Under the pieces are notes generated by a model that saw nothing but the letters and a program-made list of their open reading frames with translations, was not told the origin of the DNA and did not search any database. 64,000 nucleotides of DNA from JAVHYG01 sp040390025 (lineage in GTDB: Bacteria; Pseudomonadota; Gammaproteobacteria; Diplorickettsiales; Diplorickettsiaceae), in assembly GCA_040390025.1 (NCBI GenBank), contig JAZJZD010000007.1, positions 75,720 through 139,719 on the forward strand, given 5' to 3'. This document shows positions 1-8,847 of this stretch, in pieces; position 1 is the stretch's first letter; the number at the start of each line of letters is the position of its first letter. A program made the position numbers and the translations under genes.

Positions 1-632
1 AAGTGCCCGTCTAAAAATGTTTGTATTCTGATGGTTGCCGTGTTGTATGTCAATTGGGTATGTGAAAAAAGTTTTTTTGTGGAAATAGAAAGTGATGGAA
101 CCAGAACAATAAACCACGTTTCGGGAAGCACAATAGTTTGTAGTTTTTCACCGATTCCTTCCGCCCAACTCGTTCTGCCATCAATAAAAAGTGGCACGTC
201 TGCGCCTAATGTACGCCCTAAGCGAAGAAGTTCGTCTAATGAAAGCTTAAGTCCCCAAATAAAGTTTAAAGCAATTAAAGTTGTGGCTGCATTTGAACTT
301 CCGCCGCCTAAACCGCCACCAATAGGAATACGTTTTTTGACGATTATATCAACACCAGGATAAGTTTTTGTCTTGATTTGAAGTAGGTTAGCCGCTTTTA
401 TCACGAGATTATCTGCATCTGGGATAATGGCGGGTGTAACTGGATCAAATAAAGAAAGACAGCTGCAGTTAATTTGAGAATCCGATCGCTCGGTAAAAAC
501 TAATTCGTCACAATAATCTAATAATTGAAAAACAGTTTGTAGTTTGTGATAGCCGTCGCTACGACGCCCTACAATATGTAGAAAAAGATTGAGTTTAGCC
601 GGCGAGGGCCAGCTGCGAGATAGTCTAGTCAT
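1..632 (-). CDS. ispE: 4-diphosphocytidyl-2-C-methyl-D-erythritol kinase (IspE), 3' end beyond the window
   Basis: Cytosolic GHMP-family kinase that phosphorylates CDP-methylerythritol in the MEP isoprenoid pathway. Reading down from the ATG at 632, about 210 codons stay open to the window edge. The N-terminus has the IspE pattern SWPSPAKLNLFLHI, and the GHMP ATP-binding loop PIGGGLGGGSSNAA follows near residue 100. A conserved GADVPLF segment comes after it. The C-terminal part lies outside the window. It starts 8 bp after the lolB stop, so lolB-ispE is probably one transcript, an arrangement common in gammaproteobacteria. Confidence 0.95.
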   Translation of the reverse strand, partial: MTRLSRSWPSPAKLNLFLHIVGRRSDGYHKLQTVFQLLDYCDELVFTERSDSQINCSCLSLFDPVTPAIIPDADNLVIKAANLLQIKTKTYPGVDIIVKKRIPIGGGLGGGSSNAATTLIALNFIWGLKLSLDELLRLGRTLGADVPLFIDGRTSWAEGIGEKLQTIVLPETWFIVLVPSLSISTKKLFSHTQLTYNTATIRIQTFLDGH

Positions 633-640
633 TGCTGAAC

Positions 641-1246
641 TTAATTTAAATTCCAACGCGTTACTAAAATTTTTACTTTCCATTGTCCATTTGAGAGTTC
701 AATATGCTCTGGGATATCTATATTCCCAATATTTGTATAATGTAAATAATTAATTCGCCAATGGGATTGTCGTAATTGGAGAAGACGGTTATAAGCATCG
801 AGATTGATTGTATAACGAGATTGGGGTGCAGGTAGTCCGCGTAACCAGTAATACAACTCTGAAACAGGGAGTCGTAAGCCAAGTTGTTGTGCTAGGAGAC
901 GTTCTGCATTTTGTGCGGTATAGGTTTGATTATGTGTTACCAAGGAAACTTGTTGCGGGGTTCCGGAGAGTAGAATGCTTTGTGTTCCAAAAGGGCCAAA
1001 TAAGCGTAAGTTATAATTTGCGTTTAGTTGTTGCCAACTAAACGACGCATTAACTCCAGATTTTGGGGTATGAATGGCAATATTGCCGTTGGCTTGCCAA
1101 TTTTGTAGCGCATTGAGTTGTGTTTTACGTTGAGTCCAAGGTAAATAATGATTAACGGGCTTATTCAGATTTACAGTGGGTTGTTGGAGAAAACTTGTAC
1201 AACCGCTGAGAAAAAACGTTAAGATAAGCGCTATAATCTTTATCAT
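641..1246 (-). CDS. lolB: Outer-membrane lipoprotein insertion protein LolB
   Basis: LolB is the outer-membrane receptor that takes lipoproteins from LolA and inserts them into the outer membrane. The 201-residue product begins with a lipoprotein signal peptide whose lipobox is LSGC near residue 16, so it should be lipid-anchored itself. The body shows the LolB pattern: a W-x-A-x-G strand (LQNWQANGNIAIHT), an RLFGPFG strand and a YYWLRGLPAP segment. Length is normal for the family. It lies immediately upstream of ispE. The divergent neighbour is rsmE, where hemA is often found. Confidence 0.9.
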   Translation of the reverse strand: MIKIIALILTFFLSGCTSFLQQPTVNLNKPVNHYLPWTQRKTQLNALQNWQANGNIAIHTPKSGVNASFSWQQLNANYNLRLFGPFGTQSILLSGTPQQVSLVTHNQTYTAQNAERLLAQQLGLRLPVSELYYWLRGLPAPQSRYTINLDAYNRLLQLRQSHWRINYLHYTNIGNIDIPEHIELSNGQWKVKILVTRWNLN

Positions 1247-1299
1247 AAAGGTAAGTTAAGTAAATAAAACATTTTATTAGAGGGTATCTTCAGCATTCT

Positions 1300-2052
1300 A
1301 TGCGTCTTACGCGTATCTATCAACAGCAACTATTAAACACCGGCAGTACGATAATCCTGTCAAAAGAAGCATCGCATCATTTAACGCGTGTGTTACGTTT
1401 GAGCGTAGGTGCAGAATTTATCTTATTTAATGGAAAAGGTGGTGAATTTAAGTCCAAAATTATTTCGCTTGAGAAGAATATTGTTTCTGTGCAAGTGGGC
1501 GAAGCGAGCGCGATAGATCGAGAATCACCGCTACAGATTATTTTGGGGCAGTCTGTTATTCGGCCTGAAAAAATGGATTATACACTGCAAAAAGCGGTGG
1601 AGTTGGGTGTGACGCATATTGTTCCTTTATTAACGACACGTTCGCGTTCTTCGCTAAAACTATCTTCTAATCATTTAGATAAACGTCTGCATCATTGGCA
1701 AGCCATTATAATAGCGGCGTGCGAACAATCGGGAAGAACGCAAATACCGACGATTGAAAAAGCACTTCCTTTTAAAGAAGCGATAAAGCAAATAAAAGCG
1801 GATATTCGTACTATTTTGATGCCAAATGCGATAGAAAAACATCCACCACTGACCAAAAAATCACGCCATTGTGTTGCGGTATTGGTGGGCCCAGAAGGAG
1901 GTTGGTCAGAAATTGAAATCAACTTAGCTATGGCAGCTGACTATCTGCCTATTCAATTAGGTCCTCGTATTTTAAGAACTGAAACCGCGGGTTTAGTGGC
2001 CATGACCTTACTGCAAGCTTTATTGGGTGATATATCTCTCAATTTAGTCTAG
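1300..2052 (+). CDS. rsmE: 16S rRNA m3U1498 methyltransferase RsmE
   Basis: SAM-dependent SPOUT methyltransferase that methylates U1498 of 16S rRNA. The 250-residue protein has the N-terminal PUA-like domain (SHHLTRVLRLSVGAEFILFNGKGGE) and the C-terminal trefoil-knot signature: VGPEGGWSEIE near residue 200 and LGPRILRTETA near residue 225. Length is typical. It is followed after 28 bp by rnr. No Shine-Dalgarno is obvious; the start is chosen because the domain begins immediately. Confidence 0.95.
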   Translation: MRLTRIYQQQLLNTGSTIILSKEASHHLTRVLRLSVGAEFILFNGKGGEFKSKIISLEKNIVSVQVGEASAIDRESPLQIILGQSVIRPEKMDYTLQKAVELGVTHIVPLLTTRSRSSLKLSSNHLDKRLHHWQAIIIAACEQSGRTQIPTIEKALPFKEAIKQIKADIRTILMPNAIEKHPPLTKKSRHCVAVLVGPEGGWSEIEINLAMAADYLPIQLGPRILRTETAGLVAMTLLQALLGDISLNLV

Positions 2053-2080
2053 GATGACGAAAGTTATTGATAAATGAGTA

Positions 2081-4333
2081 ATGCGATTTATGGGCAAAAA
2101 ATCAAAATCCCTGCTTGATCCGTTTGCAAAACGCGAGGCAGAAAAGTACAACAATCCTATTCCAAGCCGGGAATATATTTTAGATTATCTGAAAAAATGT
2201 GGCCATCTCGTTAAGCGAGAGGAATTGCATCAAATTTTAAGTTTAGAAGATCCGGAGCAGCAAGAAGCGTTACGGCGTCGTTTGCGTGCTATGGAACGCG
2301 ATGGGCAAATTGTTTTAACACGCCGTGAAGGCTATGGTTTGCCGGACAAAATGAATTTGGTCCGTGGACGTATTATTGGTCATAGAGATGGGTTTGGATT
2401 TCTTGTCCCGGATGATGGCAGCGATGACTTATATCTGAGTGCACGGCAAATGCAATGCGTTTTTCATGGGGACCGTGCATTAGCACGTGTCGTGGGTACG
2501 GATAGAAAAAATCGCCGAGAAGGCGCTATCGCAGAAGTTCTAGAACGTAATACGCCTTCGCTCGTGGGTCGTTTCTTTACAGAAAAGGGCGTTGCCTTTG
2601 TTGTTCCTTCAAACACACGTATTGCTCAGGATATTTTAGTCGGTGCTGAAGACCAAGGCGACGCTCAGTCCGGCCAAATTGTCGTGGTTGAAATTACTAA
2701 CTATCCTAGTTTTCGTAAACAAGCTATTGGCCGAATTACAGAAATATTAGGCGATCATATGGCGCCGGGTTTGGAAATAGAAGTAGCTATTCGTAATTAT
2801 AATATCCCGCATACCTGGCCCGATGCCGTACAAGGTGAAATGGCACAATTTGAAGGAGGTCTTTTACCGATTGATCAAAAAGATCGTCGGGATTTACAGT
2901 CACTTCCTTTTGTAACCATCGATGGTGCCGATGCCAGAGACTATGACGATGCCGTTTATTGTGAACGACAAAAAAAACAATGGCGTTTGGTCGTAGCGAT
3001 TGCCGATGTCAGTCATTACGTTAACCCGGACAGCGAATTAGATAAAGAAGCACAAGCACGTGGTAATTCAGTTTACTTTCCTAATAGCGTAGTTCCTATG
3101 CTTCCCGAAATTCTTTCTAATGAACTTTGTTCTTTAAAACCTAAGGTCAATCGCTTATGCATGGTTTGCGATATGCTGATTTCTCCCAAAGGGGAACTTA
3201 AACGTTTTGAATTTTATCCGGCTGTTATTCATTCGCGGGCACGGCTTATTTATGACGAAGTGGCTGCTTGGTTAGATAAAAAAGAGTGTCCTCCTCCCTA
3301 TAAAGCACTCATGCCGCATTTGAACGATCTGCATGCACTCTATCAACTATTGCGCGAAAATCGCGAAAAACGTGGGGCAATAGATTTTGAAACAACAGAA
3401 ACGCGGGTTGTCTTCGGCCCTGATCGCAAAATAAAGCAAATAGTTCCTACCGAACGTACAGTCGCTCATCGCATCATTGAAGAATGTATGTTATTAGCGA
3501 ACGTTTCTGCCGCACATTTTTTAATAAAGTCTAAAATTCCTACTTTATTTCGTATTCATGCAGCGCCGGCGGCTGAAAAATTAGCCGATTTAAAAGCTTT
3601 TTTAGCAGAGCTTGGATTAAAGTTACCGGGTGGCAAAGTACCAAAACCAGAAGACTATTCAGTTTTCTTAAAATCCATTGTTAATAGACCCGATGCACAT
3701 CTTATTCAAACCGTTTTACTACGTTCTTTGAGCCAAGCGGTTTATAGTCCAGATAATATTGGCCATTTTGGTCTGGCTTTTGATGCGTATACCCATTTCA
3801 CTTCGCCGATTCGTCGTTATCCCGACTTGATTGTTCACCGTGCCATTCGGCATTTATTAGCAAAGGGTAAACCGAAAAAATTTATTTATGATCCGGTGGC
3901 GATAAGTCGTTTAGGCGAACATTGTTCGACCACAGAACGTCGTGCGGATGAAGCGACAAGAGAGGTTTTAGACTGGCTTAAATGTGAATTTATGCGTGAT
4001 AGGGTAGGTGAAACGTTTGAAGGAATTATAACGAATGTGACGGGTTTTGGTTTATTTGTTGAGCTTAAAAATATTTATGTGGAAGGCTTAGTTCATGTCA
4101 CCGCGTTACACAATGATTATTATCAATTTGATGCCAAACGACATCGTTTACGTGGCGAAAAAACAGGTATCGTTTATCGTTTAGGGGATGGCTTGCGCAT
4201 TAAAATAGGGCGTGTTGATCTGGATCAACGTAAAATTGATTTTGAACTTGCCGAGGAGAAAGAAGTAAAGGGTACTAAACCTTTTAACAAAATAAAAAAA
4301 GAAAAAAAATTCCGCCATAAAAATAAAAAATAG
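2081..4333 (+). CDS. rnr: Ribonuclease R
   Basis: 3'-5' exoribonuclease that degrades structured RNA. The 750-residue product has an N-terminal helix-turn-helix region (about 25-90), cold-shock OB folds, an RNB catalytic domain starting near residue 270 with the acidic motif DGADARDYDDAV, and an S1 domain from about 642 (FEGIITNVTGFGLFVEL). A lysine-rich tail ends the protein, as is usual for RNase R. The start could be the second Met, three codons in (MGKKSKS); neither has a strong ribosome site. rlmB follows 4 bp after the stop, the classic rnr-rlmB pair. Confidence 0.95.
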   Translation: MRFMGKKSKSLLDPFAKREAEKYNNPIPSREYILDYLKKCGHLVKREELHQILSLEDPEQQEALRRRLRAMERDGQIVLTRREGYGLPDKMNLVRGRIIGHRDGFGFLVPDDGSDDLYLSARQMQCVFHGDRALARVVGTDRKNRREGAIAEVLERNTPSLVGRFFTEKGVAFVVPSNTRIAQDILVGAEDQGDAQSGQIVVVEITNYPSFRKQAIGRITEILGDHMAPGLEIEVAIRNYNIPHTWPDAVQGEMAQFEGGLLPIDQKDRRDLQSLPFVTIDGADARDYDDAVYCERQKKQWRLVVAIADVSHYVNPDSELDKEAQARGNSVYFPNSVVPMLPEILSNELCSLKPKVNRLCMVCDMLISPKGELKRFEFYPAVIHSRARLIYDEVAAWLDKKECPPPYKALMPHLNDLHALYQLLRENREKRGAIDFETTETRVVFGPDRKIKQIVPTERTVAHRIIEECMLLANVSAAHFLIKSKIPTLFRIHAAPAAEKLADLKAFLAELGLKLPGGKVPKPEDYSVFLKSIVNRPDAHLIQTVLLRSLSQAVYSPDNIGHFGLAFDAYTHFTSPIRRYPDLIVHRAIRHLLAKGKPKKFIYDPVAISRLGEHCSTTERRADEATREVLDWLKCEFMRDRVGETFEGIITNVTGFGLFVELKNIYVEGLVHVTALHNDYYQFDAKRHRLRGEKTGIVYRLGDGLRIKIGRVDLDQRKIDFELAEEKEVKGTKPFNKIKKEKKFRHKNKK

Positions 4334-4337
4334 AATT

Positions 4338-5087
4338 ATGTCTAAAAAAGAATTTATTTTTGGTTTTCATGCAGTAGCATCCATTTTGGAAAAAGCACCA
4401 GAAAGAGTATTACAGCTTTTTATGCTGGAAGGGCGCGATGATAAGCGTTTACAATCTGTTATGCAGCTTGCAAACAATCAGCATATTCCATATCAAGTTT
4501 TATCAAGAATTCAACTGGATAAAAAAGCAGAAAACGGAAAACATCAGGGTGTTATTATAGAAGTGCGATCGCTTCCTATAAAAGATGAAAAGTATTTATT
4601 AAGTCTTATCAAAAAATTGGCAAAGCCCGCTTTTTTATTATTATTAGACGAAGTACAAGATCCCCATAATTTAGGGGCTTGCCTACGTTCAGCTGACGCA
4701 GCGGGCGTGGATGCGGTAATCATTACACAAAATCGATCGGTTGGTATGACACCGGTGGTTCGTAAAATAGCTTCCGGAGCGGCTGAAACAACACCCTTAA
4801 TTACGGTTACTAATCTAGCAAATACTTTACGAAAATTGAAAGAAGAAGGGATATGGATTTATGGATTGGATGGCCGTGCTACGCAAACTATTTATGATAC
4901 CGATTTAAAAGGTCCTATAGGTTTAGTATTAGGTGCAGAAGGCGAAGGTTTACGTCGTTTGACGCGCGACCTTTGTGATGGATTATTAGCTATTCCTATG
5001 CAGGGTTCTGTTACAAGTTTAAATGTTTCTGTTGCGGCGGGTGTTTGTTTATTTGAGGCATTTAGACAACGACTTTATTCCGCATAA
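4338..5087 (+). CDS. rlmB: 23S rRNA 2'-O-methyltransferase RlmB (Gm2251)
   Basis: SpoU-family SPOUT methyltransferase acting on G2251 of 23S rRNA. The 249-residue protein opens with FIFGFHAVASILEK and has the three SpoU motifs: QDPHNLGACLRSADAAG (about 105-122), LVLGAEGEGLRRL (about 195) and the C-terminal knot SVTSLNVSVAAGV. It sits 4 bp behind rnr and is probably co-transcribed. Normal length and no anomaly seen. Confidence 0.96.
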   Translation: MSKKEFIFGFHAVASILEKAPERVLQLFMLEGRDDKRLQSVMQLANNQHIPYQVLSRIQLDKKAENGKHQGVIIEVRSLPIKDEKYLLSLIKKLAKPAFLLLLDEVQDPHNLGACLRSADAAGVDAVIITQNRSVGMTPVVRKIASGAAETTPLITVTNLANTLRKLKEEGIWIYGLDGRATQTIYDTDLKGPIGLVLGAEGEGLRRLTRDLCDGLLAIPMQGSVTSLNVSVAAGVCLFEAFRQRLYSA

Positions 5088-5282
5088 ATTTATTGTTTTT
5101 ATCTAATATAAACAATTCAAAAAGTAGCCTCTTCAAACAAATAAGCACTTCTTTAATTTAAATATATTTAATATTTTATTATTATTTTAAAATAAATTAA
5201 TTGATAATTTTTTAAATTTACTGTAATGTTTTAATGCATATTATATTTATTATTTTATTTTAAATAATTAAAGGAGTTTTAA

Positions 5283-6464
5283 ATGTTAGTAAAAAAAACA
5301 AATTCAACGGACAGAGAAACGAGGCAAAAACAGTTTAAAGAATTCAATAGATCAAGAATAGAAAATGTAAACGATGTGTGTACGGATGCTTATGTAAAGA
5401 GTTCAAAAGATAATTTATCAGCGGCGGATACAACGTGTAAAAAAGCGATCAATAATCTCAGTTCTTCCAACCAACATAGGTTTTGTTTGAAAAAAAATCA
5501 GAAAATAGGAGACATATTACAAAGTGAAGCGGTTAATGAAGAAATATTAGAACATGCAATTCTTGTGCTTAAACGATTTTGTGACTCCTATGCCCTGACA
5601 AGGGTGCAAAGTATATGTGCACGTCGTAGTTTACATTCAATGGAATTTCTTAACGAAAGTAAAAAAGCAAATAATAAACGCTGTAAGAATGCTATAAATA
5701 GTTTAAGTAATGAAAATAAGCAAAAATTTTGTTCCGCGAATAAAGATAGGAGTTCCATAAAGGCTATTAAAAGAATTTGTGACGCTTTTATTGATAATAT
5801 CAATGCTGCTACAAATTATAAATGTATAGCACCTTATTTAGATGCCATGTGGTATTCCGCTTCTGAAGAAGAATTAAGAGAGATTGATTCAAATTGTAGA
5901 GAAGCTATTGGGATGTTATATGGCGAAAACAAGGAAAATTTTTGTAATGAATATGAAAAAAACATACCTGAAAGAGGAAGTTTATTAACAAATGAAGGTA
6001 CTATAGACGATAATATAAGGGATCGGGCTGTCAAAGTAGTAAAGGAGGCTTGCCCAGCTTGCCCCAGTTTCTTTCACCGAATCGATAAAAGAGAAATAAA
6101 TAACGTGATGAAAGAAATTAAAATGGAAAATGCTGCAAATGGAATTACTGAAGGAATAAATCTATCTTCACAATCAATAGCCGGGTTAACACCCAAGGAC
6201 CATAGTCTTGATCCAGTAAATTACACAAATACTATAGCGTCGTCTTTAAAGAATGAAACTAAAGCGATTCAAACTAATCAATGTTCATTAGAGACGGGTA
6301 TGGTTACTGTAATGGCAGGAGGGCTTTTAGGTGCTACTGTGGGGTGTATAGGTATTAATGCTTTTTGGGCACTAAAAAAATGGAAAGGTCGGGATTCTGG
6401 TTTAGAAAGCCAAACTAAAGAAAAGCAAATAGCTTGTTTAAAATTATATACCGCTCGTACCTGA
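5283..6464 (+). CDS. Unrecognised Cys-repeat protein with one C-terminal membrane segment
   Basis: I do not recognise this 393-residue protein. A strong ribosome site (AAAGGAG) precedes the ATG. It holds at least three copies of a repeat built on C-x2-AI-x2-L-x3-N-x4-FC (CKKAINNLSSSNQHRFC, CKNAINSLSNENKQKFC, CREAIGMLYGENKENFC), each followed by a helix ending in C. The paired cysteines suggest disulfides in an extracytoplasmic protein, but no N-terminal signal is evident. A hydrophobic stretch near residues 340-360 (VMAGGLLGATVGCIGINAFW) could span a membrane. The last residues (YTART) and the stop codon lie inside the 52 bp palindrome at 6448, so the original C-terminus may be lost. Confidence 0.7.
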   Translation: MLVKKTNSTDRETRQKQFKEFNRSRIENVNDVCTDAYVKSSKDNLSAADTTCKKAINNLSSSNQHRFCLKKNQKIGDILQSEAVNEEILEHAILVLKRFCDSYALTRVQSICARRSLHSMEFLNESKKANNKRCKNAINSLSNENKQKFCSANKDRSSIKAIKRICDAFIDNINAATNYKCIAPYLDAMWYSASEEELREIDSNCREAIGMLYGENKENFCNEYEKNIPERGSLLTNEGTIDDNIRDRAVKVVKEACPACPSFFHRIDKREINNVMKEIKMENAANGITEGINLSSQSIAGLTPKDHSLDPVNYTNTIASSLKNETKAIQTNQCSLETGMVTVMAGGLLGATVGCIGINAFWALKKWKGRDSGLESQTKEKQIACLKLYTART

Positions 6465-6499
6465 AGATGCGAATCTTTTAAATTCACAGCGAGTGGTAT
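6448..6499. repeat. 52 bp palindromic element, copy 1
   Basis: An imperfect palindrome running from ATACCGCTCGTACC to AGCGAGTGGTAT. Near-identical 52 bp copies lie at 10834-10885 (in frame inside uvrC) and 30665-30716, with a remnant at 24707. This copy contains the stop codon (TGA at 6462-6464) of the upstream Cys-repeat gene. No transposase is nearby. Confidence 0.8.
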
Positions 6500-6535
6500 A
6501 CCCGACCACATGACGGATCGGCTTGGCTTTCGCAC

Positions 6536-6662
6536 CGTCATTTAAGGGGAGAAAGCGTGATTCCCCTTTTGAAAATCCCCATCGCACAGAGAAAGCACCC
6601 CGCACCTATCTTGGTGCTAAAGTGAATTTTCAATCACTTATAGCTTGAAAGATAGGTGCGGG
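6536..6662. repeat. Inverted repeats downstream of the 52 bp palindrome
   Basis: After the 52 bp element comes a GGGGAGAAAGCGTGATTCCCC palindrome around 6546-6567. A hairpin follows with 14-bp arms, CCCGCACCTATCTT (6598-6611) and its complement (6649-6662). The order matches the uvrC insertion (10834-11013): a 52 bp palindrome, then a CACCGT-leading G/C-rich palindrome, then a third hairpin. This suggests a composite element. A related CCCGCCCCTATCTT stretch lies near 31690. Confidence 0.65.
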
Positions 6663-6677
6663 ATGCAGTGGTATAGG

Positions 6678-6719
6678 CGGCGCTTTTTGGCCAGCATTGT
6701 GCAATTGAAGGTACTTTCT
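6678..6719. repeat. Right-end fragment of the MITE-like element
   Basis: CGGCGCTTTTTGGCCAGCA followed by TTGTGCAATTGAAG matches the right end of the complete elements at 20913 and 21442. The terminal GACACCCTCT is degraded here. No coding role is seen at this site. Confidence 0.6.
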
Positions 6720-6804
6720 AACATTTAGTCTAAGTTTAGACTATGGTAGTATGGCAGGGATTCTGAGTTCGTGTTAAACGTTATAAATTGAAAGGAGAAA
6801 CTCT

Positions 6805-7041
6805 ATGTGTCGTAGATTCTTTCCGGCAGTGGTTATTATTATTGCTGTCATTATGGCACTCGCTGCCAGTGTGGCTAAGGCGGACTATGTTGATTATATT
6901 GTGATGACTTCTCGTTTTTTCGATATTATGTTGCCTGTTTTAGCTGTGGGTGCATTGATTAAGTACTTGTGTTGCTCGGGACGAGGTAAGGGTTGCCACT
7001 GTTCATGTGATCATTGTAAGCAATGTGGTTGTAAAAACTAA
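6805..7041 (+). CDS. Small membrane protein with a Cys-rich C-terminus
   Basis: A 78-residue product with a good ribosome site (AAAGGAGAAA) 5 bp before the ATG. The N-terminus is a signal peptide or membrane helix (VVIIIAVIMALAASVAKA). A second hydrophobic helix (FFDIMLPVLAVGALIKYL) follows, then a tail with eight Cys in about 25 residues, including CHCSCDHCKQCGC. The tail could bind metal or form disulfides. I know no named family for it. It stands alone between repeat elements and tadA. Confidence 0.6.
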   Translation: MCRRFFPAVVIIIAVIMALAASVAKADYVDYIVMTSRFFDIMLPVLAVGALIKYLCCSGRGKGCHCSCDHCKQCGCKN

Positions 7042-7123
7042 GTTTTATTATTAAGCACGTTAATATTTTTCTATTATTCCCCTGAGTTCTCGCTGAGGGG
7101 AAGTCTTCAAATAACAATCAACT

Positions 7124-7606
7124 ATGAGTCAATACGATATCGATATGTACGCTATGCAACAGGCTTTAGCGTGTGCTAGACAATCGGTAGAAGAAGGAGA
7201 AGTGCCGGTAGGGGCTGTGTTAGTAATTAATAATCAAATTATTGCAAAAGCTTATAATCAAACGATTACACAATGCGATCCCACAGCACATGCGGAAATT
7301 CTTGTTCTACGCCAAGCGGCAGAACTTACCCATAATCATCGTTTGTTAGAAGCCACGTTATATGTAACACTAGAGCCTTGCCTTATGTGTGTAGGCGCAC
7401 TGATACAAGCTCGAATTAAACGGCTTGTTTTTGCAGCTTATGATAAAAAATTTGGTGCATTAGGCGGTATATCCAATATTTTGCAAACGAAAGGAATCAA
7501 TCATCATTTTTCTGTAAGTGATGGGTTTTTGGCAAATGAGTCTGCTGAGATACTTAAAGCATTTTTTTTACAGCGTCGATGTAAGTCAAATCGAAGCGAA
7601 ATTTAA
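7124..7606 (+). CDS. tadA: tRNA-specific adenosine deaminase TadA
   Basis: Deaminates A34 to inosine in tRNA-Arg(ACG). The 160-residue protein has the cytidine/deoxycytidylate deaminase zinc site: HAEILVLR (catalytic HAE) near residue 57 and PCLMCVGAL (PCxxC) near residue 87, followed by the TadA-specific DKKFGALGG. Length is normal. It lies just upstream of tRNA-Ser, but there is no sign of a shared transcript. Confidence 0.96.
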   Translation: MSQYDIDMYAMQQALACARQSVEEGEVPVGAVLVINNQIIAKAYNQTITQCDPTAHAEILVLRQAAELTHNHRLLEATLYVTLEPCLMCVGALIQARIKRLVFAAYDKKFGALGGISNILQTKGINHHFSVSDGFLANESAEILKAFFLQRRCKSNRSEI

Positions 7607-7696
7607 CTTAACGGTGTTGTTGCGCTTCAGTTTTTTGCTCATTCTTTTATAGTCTACATCTTAATAAGCTTTGTGCTAATATATTACATGTTGACC

Positions 7697-7786
7697 GGAG
7701 GGGTGGCTGAGCGGTTGAAAGCGACGGTCTTGAAAACCGTTAAGGGGGCAACTCCTTCCAGGGTTCGAATCCCTGCTCCTCCGCCA
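7697..7786 (+). tRNA. tRNA-Ser(TGA)
   Basis: A full class II cloverleaf. The acceptor GGAGGGG pairs with CTCCTCC, the anticodon stem ACGGT/ACCGT encloses loop CTTGAAA (anticodon TGA), a long variable arm follows, the T arm is CAGGG-TTCGAAT-CCCTG, and CCA is encoded. Confidence 0.97.
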
Positions 7787-7819
7787 AACATGCAATCGAT
7801 CAAGAGGAGTAGTTATGTC

Positions 7820-8536
7820 ATGATTAATGTGGTGCTTGTTGATGATCATGAATTAGTGCGTACGGGTATGAGGCACTTATTGGAAGAAACTCCTGATATT
7901 AAAGTTATCGGCGAAGCTGGGAATGGAGAAGAAGCTATTAGTTTGGTGAAGAATACCAAACCCGATGTTGTTTTAATGGATCTTAACATGTCCTCTGGAA
8001 TCAACGAAGCAGGGTTAAGTGGTCTTGATGCAACCCGTAAACTTATTCGTAGTAATCCAAAACTTAAAATTATTGTTGTTACTGTTTGTCGTAAAGGTCC
8101 TTTTCCTGAGTGCTTAGTGCGCGCAGGAGCGGTTGGCTATGTTATCAAAAATGCAAAACAAGCAGAATTAATTACCGCTATTCGCGATGTAATGAAAGGT
8201 AAAATTTACATTACTCCAGAAATTGCGCAGTCAATGGCATTACGTCAGGTTTCTGACGCATCGAAATCTCCCTTTTCAAAGTTATCAGAACGAGAATTAC
8301 AAGTGATGTATATGGTAACGCAAGGGACTAAAGTGAATGATGTGGCTAAAAAACTTTGTTTAAGCCCAAAAACGGTTAATACTTATCGTTATCGCTTGTT
8401 CGAGAAACTAGGCGTGCATAATGATGTTGAACTGACGCATTTAGCTATTCGATATAGCATGGCTGGTAGCGATGGAGATGGGGCAGGAAATGCTCATCCA
8501 ATGGAGGTAGAAGAGGATTACAATAAAAAAGAGTAA
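7820..8536 (+). CDS. NarL/FixJ-type response regulator, GacA/UvrY/LetA-like
   Basis: Two-component regulator with a receiver domain (about 1-125) and a LuxR-type helix-turn-helix (about 150-215). The acidic pocket (LVDDHE), phosphoacceptor Asp in VVLMDLNMS and conserved Lys in IKNAK are visible. The DNA-binding region reads LSERELQVMYMVTQGTKVNDVAKKLCLSPKTVNTYR, broken here only by normal substitutions. The reading frame extends upstream through tRNA-Ser, so I take the ATG at 7820, which has AAGAGGAG 8 bp ahead. GacA/LetA orthologs are usually next to uvrC, as here. In Legionella, LetA controls virulence traits through small RNAs. The 238-residue protein has a short acidic tail. Confidence 0.88.
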   Translation: MINVVLVDDHELVRTGMRHLLEETPDIKVIGEAGNGEEAISLVKNTKPDVVLMDLNMSSGINEAGLSGLDATRKLIRSNPKLKIIVVTVCRKGPFPECLVRAGAVGYVIKNAKQAELITAIRDVMKGKIYITPEIAQSMALRQVSDASKSPFSKLSERELQVMYMVTQGTKVNDVAKKLCLSPKTVNTYRYRLFEKLGVHNDVELTHLAIRYSMAGSDGDGAGNAHPMEVEEDYNKKE

Positions 8537-8588
8537 ATTTTTTATTCATTTCTAGATAGTTTTTGCTTTCTTTGCGTGATGGAATTTT

Positions 8589-8617
8589 GAAGGGAGAACC
8601 CCGCGCTTCTCCCCTTG
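8589..8617. repeat. Palindrome related to the uvrC-insert family
   Basis: AAGGGAGAA and TTCTCCCCTT flank a CCCCGCGC centre. Together with the nearby TTGAATGACGGTACG it mirrors, on the opposite strand, the CACCGT...AAGAGGAGAA...TTCTCCTCTT block inside uvrC and the block at 6536-6570. It could also terminate the response-regulator transcript. Confidence 0.5.
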
Positions 8618-8847
8618 AATGACGGTACGCCGCCGCGCGCTCTAAAAATTCTTATTTTCAGGTATGGGCAGTATAGGAAGTGCCATATTACGCATAAGTG
8701 GCGCTTATAGGCTATGATCAGCTTGTCTAAGTTGTGAAATAGTCTTGAATCTCTATTCAAGGTAAGCTAGTTTTTGTTGTTTATGAGTGCTTTTTTTGTA
8801 CAGAGTAAGTAGTGTAAATGTCTTTTAAAATAAGGAGGTTTTGTTCT

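Noticed and set aside
31..363. Plus-strand open frame of 110 codons
   Set aside because: It is antisense to ispE, whose minus-strand frame encodes clear GHMP-kinase motifs.
7673..7819. N-terminal extension of the response regulator
   Set aside because: This part translates tRNA-Ser. The ATG at 7820 has a good ribosome site and begins the receiver domain.
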